From: Thermoplasmata archaeon
Lineage (GTDB): Archaea > Thermoplasmatota > E2 > DHVEG-1 > B18-G2
NCBI GenBank assembly: GCA_021161685.1
Contig: JAGHAD010000087.1
Coordinates: 1-13,289, forward strand
Direction of reading: 5' to 3'
DNA length: 13,289 bases
Below, piece by piece: positions 1 through 5,684 of the stretch. The position numbers and the translations under genes were made by a program. Under the pieces are notes generated by a model. The model was not told the origin of the DNA and did not search any database. It saw only the letters and a list, made by a program, of their open reading frames with translations. Each line of letters begins with the position of its first letter. The first letter of the stretch is position 1.

Positions 1-113
1 TCAGGTTGTTTGTTCTCCTGTTCGCTGTTTTCAGGCGAAGGCGCATACTCGATGCATCCCGTGCCTAAAATCAGAACAAAAATGACCATTAGAGCAAGTA
101 CTCTCCTCACCAT
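1..113 (-). CDS. Lipoprotein N-terminus (partial, runs off left edge)
   Basis: Reading the minus strand from an ATG at 113 gives 37 codons without a stop. The product begins with M-V-R-R, then a hydrophobic stretch (residues 5-17) ending in L-G-T-G-C, followed by a polar Pro/Glu/Asn/Gln-rich linker. That is the layout of a lipoprotein signal peptide: the Cys at residue 20 would be lipidated and the protein held on the outer face of the cell membrane. The lipobox is slightly unusual, with Gly at -3. The functional domain lies outside the window, so the role is unknown; substrate-binding proteins often start like this. A TATA-like element at 134-143 puts the transcript start almost on the ATG, so a leaderless message is likely. 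Confidence 0.6.
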   Translation of the reverse strand, partial: MVRRVLALMVIFVLILGTGCIEYAPSPENSEQENKQP

Positions 114-133
114 CAGTATAGGTATTCCGCCAT

Positions 134-143
134 GTAATTTAAA
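134..143 (-). promoter_or_regulatory. TATA-like promoter of the lipoprotein gene
   Basis: On the minus strand this reads GTTTAAATTA. Its centre lies about 25 bases before the ATG at 113, the usual archaeal TATA-to-start distance, so transcription would begin at or next to the start codon. Assigned by spacing and base composition only. Confidence 0.4.
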
Positions 144-235
144 CACTTCCGGTTTGCACTACTATGCAACGTTTCTGTACACTTGAAGAAGTTCACCGAA
201 ACGGCAATTAACATACCACATTATACAAGCCTAGT

Positions 236-751
236 ATGAAAGGAAAGAAAAAAGTGGAGATAAAATACACGCCCATCGGGATCATACACTCACCATTCAG
301 TGAGCCAAAAGGTGTGCCGATTCAGCCATCCGCGAGTAAAGGAGTAGAGGGGTATGTAGAGATATTTCCTGAATTTGTCCCCGGTCTGAAAGACCTTGAA
401 GGTTTCTCTTATATCATCCTGCTCTACCACTTTCATCTCTCAAAACCTTTCTCTCTCCTTGTAAAGCCGTATCTTGATGATAAGCATCATGGTGTTTTTG
501 CAACGAGAGCACCTGCAAGACCAAATCCAATTGGATTATCGATAGTGCAACTTCTGAGCATCGAGAAAAACATTCTTCACATCAGAGACGTGGATATCGT
601 TGATGGTACTCCTCTCCTTGATATCAAACCGTATGTTCCACAGTTCGATGAAAGAGATAATGCAAGAATAGGATGGCTGGAAAAGAAGATAGCAAGACTT
701 CAGATCTCAAGGGATGACGGAAGATTTGCGGGAAAGGATAAAGAGAAATGA
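236..751 (+). CDS. trmO: tRNA (N6-threonylcarbamoyladenosine37-N6)-methyltransferase TrmO-like (UPF0066/TsaA)
   Basis: The 171-aa product has the UPF0066 (TsaA/TrmO) fold signatures: an opening Y-T-P-I-G-I-I-H-S-P (residues 11-20), the motif R-A-P-A-R-P-N-P-I-G-L-S (91-102) and D-G-T-P-L-L-D-I-K-P-Y (123-133). Characterised members use S-adenosylmethionine to methylate N6 of t6A at position 37 of some tRNAs in the cytoplasm; some archaeal family members were first annotated simply as VirR/TsaA-like. Length is right for the single-domain archaeal form, which lacks the C-terminal extension of E. coli TrmO. The ATG at 236 has no clear ribosome binding site; a GTG at 251 is an alternative. It is transcribed alone, divergent from the lipoprotein gene. 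Family confidence is high; exact tRNA substrate is inferred. Confidence 0.88.
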   Translation: MKGKKKVEIKYTPIGIIHSPFSEPKGVPIQPSASKGVEGYVEIFPEFVPGLKDLEGFSYIILLYHFHLSKPFSLLVKPYLDDKHHGVFATRAPARPNPIGLSIVQLLSIEKNILHIRDVDIVDGTPLLDIKPYVPQFDERDNARIGWLEKKIARLQISRDDGRFAGKDKEK

Positions 752-760
752 ACGACTGAT

Positions 761-775
761 GAAAATCGTTTCAAA
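761..775 (+). promoter_or_regulatory. Operator-like element upstream of the first exported-protein gene
   Basis: GAAAATCGTTTCAAA matches GAAACCAGTTTCAAA at 2070-2084 at 12 of 15 positions. Its end lies 24 bases before the AA of the downstream TATA box (799-800). An element at 2059-2073 sits at exactly the same distance before the second TATA box. The GAAA...TTTC arms are a partial inverted repeat, consistent with a dimeric regulator; the membrane winged-helix protein encoded at 1548 is the obvious candidate binder (inference). Confidence 0.5.
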
Positions 776-793
776 ATGTTTTCCAATCAAGGG

Positions 794-812
794 ATTATAA
801 GGTATTTCGTCT
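794..812 (+). promoter_or_regulatory. TATA box and initiator region for the 835 gene
   Basis: The TATA-like ATTATAAGG is followed by TATTTCGTCT. The block AAGG-T-n-TTTC-n-TCT recurs before the second exported-protein gene (2097-2110; 12 of 14 bases equal), so both promoters appear to descend from one. The predicted transcript start is near 823, just before the ribosome binding site. Confidence 0.5.
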
Positions 813-834
813 ATTCATAGTTACGGTGAGAAAA

Positions 835-1380
835 ATGAGAGGGAAAATTAAGAAAAGAATCGTTCTACCGTGCGCCCTGCTGGTTGCGGGGTTTGCGATT
901 GCGAGCATGGCAACAGTCTTTGGAGCAGGTAGTTTACTGATTTTTGAGGAAAAGGAGATCGGTTTGGTGGCAGTGGGAGGAAAGCTAAGAGTATGTGAAG
1001 ATGATCATGTTGTGAGAGAGCTCAACATACAAGAAAGGGAATACATCGTGGAGAGATCCGGAAATGGACTTAAACTTTGCAGAGTAATGGAAGCGACGCC
1101 GGAAACTAAGGAAAAGATAAATGAGAGTATCGAGATAGCCAACAGAGACAGCAGAATACGGGAATTAACCAATGACAATGGCTTACGACAAGAGATTGCT
1201 GATACAGCGGTGATCAATGGAAATGAGATAAAACTGACGGTAAAAATAGGGGATAAATGCTATGAGATCGTGGTAGATTTGGAAAATGAAACAGTAAAGT
1301 CAATAAAAGAGATAGAGGCGCTTAGAATAAGAATCGGACCCCATGAGGTATCGATGGTAGAAGAGGAAGAAAATGAGTGA
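835..1380 (+). CDS. Exported protein with GAG-type N-terminal domain and possible PepSY-like C-terminus
   Basis: I chose the ATG at 835: it has a strong GGTGAG ribosome binding site five bases before it, and it makes the protein (181 aa) align gap-free with the protein starting at 2133 (both begin M-R-G, both have G-A-G at residues 30-32). The GTG at 826 is a weaker alternative. Residues 7-30 are a basic-hydrophobic signal peptide or anchor. Residues 30-70 are shared with the paralogue: G-A-G-x-L-L-x-F-x-E-K, later R-E-(L/F)-x-(L/I)...E-Y. Residues ~90-165 (a helix with I-A-N-R-D-S-R-I-R-E-L, then strands around K-C-Y-E-I-V-V-D-L-E-N-E-T-V) resemble a PepSY-type unit; this is a pattern judgement. 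The tail is very acidic (E-E-E-E-N-E). Function is unknown; it probably acts outside the membrane. The 3' end overlaps the next ORF by 8 bases. Confidence 0.75.
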   Translation: MRGKIKKRIVLPCALLVAGFAIASMATVFGAGSLLIFEEKEIGLVAVGGKLRVCEDDHVVRELNIQEREYIVERSGNGLKLCRVMEATPETKEKINESIEIANRDSRIRELTNDNGLRQEIADTAVINGNEIKLTVKIGDKCYEIVVDLENETVKSIKEIEALRIRIGPHEVSMVEEEENE

Positions 1381-1528
1381 GATGGTTCGAGGAAAAGCTA
1401 TACTCATGGCATCTCTATTTGTTGCTTCAGCATTCATTCTGGGATTGAAGCTATCGAATCTAACACCGATTTCGATCCAAAAAGTTGACAGTTCCTCGGT
1501 GAAAAGAAAATGTAATAAGGTCGGATAA
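1373..1528 (+). pseudogene. N-terminal fragment of a membrane-anchored winged-helix regulator paralogue
   Basis: This 51-codon ORF starts at an ATG overlapping the stop of the 835 gene (ATGAGTGA), with a GAGG-type ribosome binding site. Residues 7-35 (G-K-A-I-L-M-A-S-L-F-V-A-S-A-F-I-L-G-L-K-L...) match residues 8-36 of the intact regulator encoded immediately downstream at 1548: the first membrane helix and the start of the outer loop. After that the sequence diverges into Ser/Lys-rich residues and stops at 1526-1528, with no second membrane helix or DNA-binding domain. It is best read as a decayed tandem duplicate. A working single-pass mini-protein that pairs with the full-length regulator is possible but unproven. 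Confidence 0.6.
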
Positions 1529-1547
1529 TATAGGGAAGTAACAAATA

Positions 1548-2039
1548 ATGAAAGGAAGAGAATTTCATGGTAAAGCAATATTCGTAGCAGCCTTATTTGT
1601 GGCATCAGTTTTTATTTTAGGACTGAAGTTGCTGAACCCAACATCAGTTCAAATAATTATAGAAGGACAGAATACAACCACTGCACGGATCCCAGAATTT
1701 TTCACACTTGAAGATGTTATTATTGTCGCTGTAGCTTCCTTTATTCTCGGTGTCAGCGCAACGTATCTGCTTTACTTTGTTTCAATCAAACCCGCCGGTG
1801 AACTTGTACTCGAAGAAAAGAAGAAAAGATGGAGAGAAATAGCGAAGACATTAAAGAATGACGAGCAGAAGATGTATCTGGCAATAATTGAAGCTGGTGG
1901 AATGATAGAACAAAGCAAACTCCCAGAGAGATTAGGGGTCTCGAAGGCAAGCGTTAGTAGAACTTTGGATTTATTGGAGAGCAAAGGATTAGTCGAAAGG
2001 AAAAGGAGAGGAGCGGGGAACGTTGTTTTACTGAAATAA
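1548..2039 (+). CDS. Membrane-anchored winged-helix (MarR-like) transcriptional regulator
   Basis: The 163-aa protein has two predicted membrane helices (residues ~10-28 and ~56-78) joined by a ~27-residue outer loop containing an N-T-T sequon. A basic, charged linker (88-104) follows, then a cytoplasmic winged helix-turn-helix (104-163): an E-A-G-G-M-I-E-Q-S-K-L-P-E-R-L-G helix pair, the recognition helix V-S-K-A-S-V-S-R-T-L-D-L-L-E-S-K-G-L-V and an R-K-R-R-G-A-G-N-V-V wing. This architecture is common in archaea and suggests a one-component regulator that senses something at the membrane or outside and binds DNA directly. It lies 19 bases after a broken paralogue and between two exported-protein genes with related promoters, which are its likely targets. 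The start is ATG 1548; only a distant GGGAAG precedes it. Confidence 0.82.
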   Translation: MKGREFHGKAIFVAALFVASVFILGLKLLNPTSVQIIIEGQNTTTARIPEFFTLEDVIIVAVASFILGVSATYLLYFVSIKPAGELVLEEKKKRWREIAKTLKNDEQKMYLAIIEAGGMIEQSKLPERLGVSKASVSRTLDLLESKGLVERKRRGAGNVVLLK

Positions 2040-2058
2040 TATCAAGTTCCGTCGCTAT

Positions 2059-2084
2059 GAAACCAGTTTGAAACCAGTTTCAAA
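2059..2084 (+). promoter_or_regulatory. Tandem, palindromic operator upstream of the second exported-protein gene
   Basis: GAAACCAGTTT occurs twice in direct tandem (2059-2069 and 2070-2080), an 11-bp period, about one helical turn. The second copy completes a perfect inverted repeat, TTTGAAAC-CA-GTTTCAAA (2067-2084). It ends just before the TATA box. A related single element lies at 761-775. A binding site for a dimeric winged-helix regulator, probably the 1548 product, is the natural reading (inference). Confidence 0.6.
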
Positions 2085-2089
2085 TACAT

Positions 2090-2110
2090 GATATTTAAGG
2101 TGTTTCATCT
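2090..2110 (+). promoter_or_regulatory. TATA box and initiator region for the 2133 operon
   Basis: GATATTTAAGG is followed by TGTTTCATCT, closely matching 794-812. The predicted transcript start is near 2120, leaving a short leader with a GAGGTAGGTAG ribosome binding region. This argues against the upstream ATG at 2088, which would overlap the TATA box. Confidence 0.55.
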
Positions 2111-2132
2111 TAATTTTTATGAGGTAGGTAGA

Positions 2133-2675
2133 ATGAGAGGCGAAATGAAAGAGAGAATAACTTTGCTTAGTACGCTAGTGATAGCAGGATTACTGATGGT
2201 AGGTATAGGAACCGTCTCTGGGGCAGGGAATTTGCTAAAATTTCCAGAAAAAGTAAACATACAATTTCTCCCACACAAAAATATCAGTGTAGTGAAAATA
2301 TTGAAGAACGGTAATACAATAAGAGAATTTACGTTGCCAGATGGAGAATACAATTTTACCATAAAAGTGTCAAAGCAAGTTAAAATAGTGAATAAGATCA
2401 CCTTACGTAATTCTACTGTAAAGGTATCCATCATAAACATATCAGGGCGTGCTAGGGTAAAAATCGTTCCCAAAGAATGGAAAAATCTTACTATCAAGGT
2501 CAAGGGACCTATACACGTGTATGAGAAAATAGACAAATATCTTTCCCTTCCATTGAACATAAACATTACTCTTCTAGGTTCAGGATATAGGATCACGCCC
2601 ACGGATATGATCGATCGTATCAAGGTATCCCCCACCATCTATCACATGTCTCCCAAGGTGGTAAAATGGCAATAA
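2133..2675 (+). CDS. Exported beta-rich protein, paralogue of the 835 product
   Basis: ATG 2133 was preferred over an in-frame ATG at 2088: it follows a GAGGTAGG ribosome binding region and gives gap-free alignment of the first 41 residues with the 835 product (M-R-G-x...; G-A-G-x-L-L-x-F-x-E-K at 30-40). The protein is 180 aa. Residues 7-30 are a signal peptide or membrane anchor. The remainder alternates short hydrophobic and Lys-rich strands, suggesting a beta-sandwich surface domain, with six N-x-S/T sequons (around 50, 74, 93, 102, 118 and 144), so archaeal N-glycosylation is plausible. The C-terminal half differs from the paralogue, so the pair seems to share an export/assembly domain with different displayed parts. 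The stop overlaps the start of the 2666 gene by 10 bases, implying translational coupling. Molecular role is unknown. Confidence 0.75.
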   Translation: MRGEMKERITLLSTLVIAGLLMVGIGTVSGAGNLLKFPEKVNIQFLPHKNISVVKILKNGNTIREFTLPDGEYNFTIKVSKQVKIVNKITLRNSTVKVSIINISGRARVKIVPKEWKNLTIKVKGPIHVYEKIDKYLSLPLNINITLLGSGYRITPTDMIDRIKVSPTIYHMSPKVVKWQ

Positions 2676-3385
2676 AAAGAAGTCTAATCGTATCGTTGAT
2701 TACGGTTGCAACCCTCACATCTATAACTATCGAGACATTAGGGTATCACGTTAGTAATGAGCCTATAGAAGTAGAAAAATTTCCTCTAAAGGTAGAATTT
2801 GTTAAGGAAGAGCCTAGAAGCAAATATGTGTTTGCAGATATAGATAGAGGATTCTTTTCTGCACTTCTTTCTATAGTTGTAATCGGTACAGTGCTTGGAG
2901 TAATGTATTATCATGGTAAGATCAACTGGAAGCTCTTCCGCAAAATATATGCTATTGCATGTGTACTACTCACCATACCAACAGTTTTACTACCATGTTC
3001 TGCTCATCTGATCGCTGGTCAGCAGTATGATAAGGGTGTGGAGGAGTACAACAAAGCCATCGATTACGTTCGGTATGCTAGAGATGAAATTATCTTAGGG
3101 GATTACAAAGATGCCATCACTTGGATAAATACAGCACTAACGCACCTTTACAAAGCGAAAAGGTTTTTTAAGGAGGCACAAGACCTAGGCTACTACCTAA
3201 CAGACAGTAGATACAGAGAAATAAGCAACGCTCTTGAAATAACTGAAAAAAATATTGATAATTGCTACCTCTTAAAAGGGTATATTTACCAATTAATTGA
3301 GGAAGAAAGAAAAGGAAAAGCCATAGCAGATATAGTGGATATGATACTCAGCATTATGGGCGTAATTTTAGGTATCATTTCGTGA
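2666..3385 (+). CDS. Membrane protein with extended helical (TPR-like) domain
   Basis: The 239-aa protein starts at ATG 2666, inside the last codons of the preceding gene, with a GGTGG ribosome binding site. Predicted segments: signal anchor (~7-26), a ~35-residue charged segment, a helix at ~62-82, another at ~95-118, a charged alpha-helical block at 119-216 (repeats such as Y-D-K-G-V-E-E-Y-N-K-A-I-D-Y, then D-Y-K-D-A-I-T-W-I-N-T-A-L, then L-Y-K-A-K-R-F-F-K-E-A), and a hydrophobic C-terminal tail (222-239). The central block resembles TPR-like helical hairpins but I cannot assign a family. Coupling to the exported 2133 protein suggests the two form a membrane complex. The 3' end sits directly against a regulator fragment, and its last 18 bases recur at 6522-6539. 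Confidence 0.72.
   Translation: MAIKRSLIVSLITVATLTSITIETLGYHVSNEPIEVEKFPLKVEFVKEEPRSKYVFADIDRGFFSALLSIVVIGTVLGVMYYHGKINWKLFRKIYAIACVLLTIPTVLLPCSAHLIAGQQYDKGVEEYNKAIDYVRYARDEIILGDYKDAITWINTALTHLYKAKRFFKEAQDLGYYLTDSRYREISNALEITEKNIDNCYLLKGYIYQLIEEERKGKAIADIVDMILSIMGVILGIIS
3368..3385 (+). repeat. 18-bp exact direct repeat, copy 1
   Basis: TTAGGTATCATTTCGTGA is the 3' end of the 2666 gene, coding L-G-I-I-S-stop. It recurs exactly at 6522-6539. A chance exact 18-mer pair in a 13-kb window is unlikely (order of one in a thousand under uniform base use). Confidence 0.75.
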
Positions 3386-3498
3386 AAAAGACCGGGATCT
3401 CAAAGGCAAGCGTTAGCAGGGCTTTGGATTTGTTGGAGAGCAAAGGGCTGGTTGAAAGAAGAAGGAGGGGAATGGGTAACATAGTTCTGTTGAAGTGA
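3382..3498 (+). pseudogene. C-terminal fragment of a winged-helix regulator paralogue
   Basis: Beginning at a GTG that overlaps the stop of the 2666 gene, 38 codons encode G-I-S-K-A-S-V-S-R-A-L-D-L-L-E-S-K-G-L-V-E-R... to L-L-K-stop. Over 34 residues, 29 match the C-terminus of the intact regulator (1548-2039), and the DNA is also close. It holds the recognition helix and wing but lacks the first HTH helices, linker and membrane helices, so it cannot be a normal regulator. It may be the other half of the copy whose N-terminus remains at 1373-1528, or a separate duplication remnant. A free DNA-binding mini-protein is conceivable but unlikely without the full fold. Confidence 0.7.
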
Positions 3499-3531
3499 AG
3501 ATTCAAAAAACCTTTGATCGATTCCATCCCC

Positions 3532-4728
3532 ATGAAATCTTTAGGCATAGAAAGCATAGCTAAAGAGCATTCAACCCCCTTCTATCTCATAGATCCGGAA
3601 TCAGCTAGAGAATCTTTTCTCAGGATCAGAAAATCCTTCCCAGAAAACACGATCATAGCATACGCAACCAAGGCGAACTATTCCCCATCGATAATCAAAT
3701 TATTTAGCGATTTCGGCCTGCATTTCGATACATTTACTGCTGGAGAGGTTAAGCATCTTCTCAATTGTGGAGTTGATGCAGAAAAAATCATGTATACGAG
3801 CGTTACGGAGACAAAGGAAGAGTTCGAGTTTGTCCTATCCAGAGGTGTTAGATTCTTTGTCATCGGTTCTCTCAACGGTCTCCACAACCTGAAAGAAGTT
3901 ACGGAAAGAGAAAAGATGAATGTTGATGTTCTGCTCAGGGTTCAGCCAATAGAACATGTAAAAGCTGGAACGAGTACGAGTGGAGCAAAAAGCAAGTTTG
4001 GTATACTTTTCGATGATGGTAAAGATTCTGTCAGAAACGTTCTTCCAAAGATCAAAGGATATCTCAACTTCAATGGCTTTCATTTCCATCTTGGCACGCA
4101 GGTTGCCGATCCGAGGTTCTATGTAAAAGCCATAGACAGGGTTATGGAGTATGTCAGGAAAAACGAAATCGACATCAAAATTTTAGATACAGGAGGAGGT
4201 TATCCATTTCAGTATAGCGGAGAAACACCGCCAATAGAAAAATTTGGAAAAGCGATCTCAAAGTCCATCGATGCATGGCGTAAGGCGCTTGGCAACTTTA
4301 AACTCATCATAGAGCCGGGAAGATCACTCGTTGCGGGTTCAACGGTATTTGTAGCTAGAGTTGTAAACATCAAGGAACTCTATGGCAGAAAGATCATCAT
4401 AATAGATGCTGGAGATGACATGGTTATGGTTAAGAGACACAAGGTGGAACCCAACATAAAGGTTCTATCATCATCCGAGGAAAAGGAAAAATACCTGATT
4501 GCTGGAAACCTGTGCCATTCCGCCGATTGGATCATTGAAGAGCCCATCACGCTTCCAAGGGTTAAGCCGGGTGACTTGATTATTTTTAAGAACGTTGGGG
4601 CATATGTGATGAACCATAACTTGCCTTATGGTTTAAGGAGGAAACCGAAAGTGCTGACAATCGCTGATGACGAAGTAACAGAAGAGCCACATCCTTTTGA
4701 TATCGCCTACCAAAGCAACATGGATTGA
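3532..4728 (+). CDS. Fold-III PLP-dependent decarboxylase, diaminopimelate decarboxylase-like
   Basis: The 398-aa product (ATG 3532; a TTG at 3514 is less likely) has the alanine-racemase-like barrel and C-terminal beta domain of group IV decarboxylases. Visible signatures: the PLP lysine in A-Y-A-T-K-A-N (K47), H-L-G-T-Q (186-190), the phosphate loop T-G-G-G-Y (220-224), E-P-G-R-S (261-265), the active-site C-x-S-x-D (C328, S330, D332) and G-A-Y (356-358). The family decarboxylates meso-diaminopimelate, ornithine/arginine, carboxynorspermidine or related amino acids. E-P-G-R-S-L-V-A favours the diaminopimelate branch, but the usual C-E-S-G-D is C-H-S-A-D here and the motif after G-A-Y is atypical, so the substrate is uncertain and I withhold lysA. 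It overlaps the protease gene by 4 bases; no other lysine genes are visible. Confidence 0.82.
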   Translation: MKSLGIESIAKEHSTPFYLIDPESARESFLRIRKSFPENTIIAYATKANYSPSIIKLFSDFGLHFDTFTAGEVKHLLNCGVDAEKIMYTSVTETKEEFEFVLSRGVRFFVIGSLNGLHNLKEVTEREKMNVDVLLRVQPIEHVKAGTSTSGAKSKFGILFDDGKDSVRNVLPKIKGYLNFNGFHFHLGTQVADPRFYVKAIDRVMEYVRKNEIDIKILDTGGGYPFQYSGETPPIEKFGKAISKSIDAWRKALGNFKLIIEPGRSLVAGSTVFVARVVNIKELYGRKIIIIDAGDDMVMVKRHKVEPNIKVLSSSEEKEKYLIAGNLCHSADWIIEEPITLPRVKPGDLIIFKNVGAYVMNHNLPYGLRRKPKVLTIADDEVTEEPHPFDIAYQSNMD

Positions 4729-5552
4729 GCGACAGCGAGAAAATCTTTAAGACGATATTCAAAATCGGTGGCATGTCAAAGAACATAGCTAAAGCCCTTC
4801 TGGAAGTATCAATAGCTGAAGCGATATTTTTTGTTGTTGCATGGTACCTGCAGTCTGTGGTATCTACCGGGTATGGATGGTATTCCAAGGCTTTCATGAT
4901 TTTAATCGGGGTAACCGCTACACTATTTCATGGAAAACCAAGGAAATATGGCTTGACGTTCGGAAATTTTAAATTCAACTTGAAATGGTGCATCCATATA
5001 ACCTTAATCTTTCTCTTGATCTGGTTAGCCACTTTGCTCTTCTCAGCGCTCTTTGGATCCTTTACGGCGGTGGATCTCAAAACGCTCCTCGTCGATCTGG
5101 TATGGTTCTTCATGTTTGTTGGCTTTGCGGAAGAAATGTTTTTCCGCGGCTACATTCAGTCTAGGCTCAATGAGGTCTTCAGGAAAAAGTATAGGAAAAT
5201 TCTCTGGATAAACTTTGAGTGGAGAGAAGGTACAATGATAACGGGTGTATTCTTCTTTGGGTTGCCACATATCCTTGTAGGGATTAATCCATTTACTGGC
5301 AATGTAGCTATTACGCCAGCTGTTACGGTAATGGCTGTACTTGCCTGCTTCATGGGTGTGGTTTTTGGAGTCATAGTGGAAAAAACGAACAGTATACTGG
5401 TACCAACCATCCTTCATGGATTGATAGATTTTACAGCATTTAGCCTTGGTAGGCTCACATCCATGACTATATCAAACATCGCCGTTGGAATAGCCATGTT
5501 TCTTTTCTTTTTCCTGATATTCGAGAGGTTGCTGCTTGAAGAAATCAATTAA
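4725..5552 (+). CDS. CPBP (CAAX/Abi) family intramembrane metalloprotease
   Basis: The 275-aa protein is a multi-spanning membrane protein (about seven to eight hydrophobic segments) with the three CPBP signatures: F-A-E-E-M-F-F-R (E136, E137, R141), F-F-F-G-L-P-H (H182) and L-H-G-L-I-D-F (H231, D235). These Glu/His residues form the presumed metal-binding active site. Relatives include Rce1 CAAX prenyl proteases, bacteriocin-immunity proteins and archaeal members of unknown substrate. All catalytic residues are intact. The start is a TTG overlapping the decarboxylase stop (TTGA), implying coupling; an ATG at 4773 (residue 17) is the alternative and would still keep every membrane helix. Family is secure; substrate is unknown. 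Confidence 0.85.
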   Translation: MSDSEKIFKTIFKIGGMSKNIAKALLEVSIAEAIFFVVAWYLQSVVSTGYGWYSKAFMILIGVTATLFHGKPRKYGLTFGNFKFNLKWCIHITLIFLLIWLATLLFSALFGSFTAVDLKTLLVDLVWFFMFVGFAEEMFFRGYIQSRLNEVFRKKYRKILWINFEWREGTMITGVFFFGLPHILVGINPFTGNVAITPAVTVMAVLACFMGVVFGVIVEKTNSILVPTILHGLIDFTAFSLGRLTSMTISNIAVGIAMFLFFFLIFERLLLEEIN

Positions 5553-5684
5553 CAACTGGGATGGGAACAAATAAAAACTAATTTTATCGCAAGGATTGGA
5601 GCAAGCAGGAGGCAAAAAGATCATCATTGTAATCTTTTCCAAAGGCAACAACGGTGTTTATCATGGCTCCAAACGCCTCACTGA

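Noticed and set aside
170..202. CGTTTC...GAAACG inverted repeat between the lipoprotein and TrmO genes, as a possible operator.
   Set aside because: Arms are only 6 bases with a ~20-base spacer and do not match the operator at 2067-2084 well enough.
826..834. GTG at 826 as the start of the first exported-protein gene.
   Set aside because: It forms part of the GGTGAG ribosome binding site for ATG 835, and only the ATG start aligns with the paralogue at 2133.
2117..2638. A 173-codon antisense ORF opposite the 2133 exported-protein gene.
   Set aside because: The plus-strand gene has a promoter, ribosome binding site, signal peptide and a paralogue; the antisense frame has none of these and looks like a shadow.
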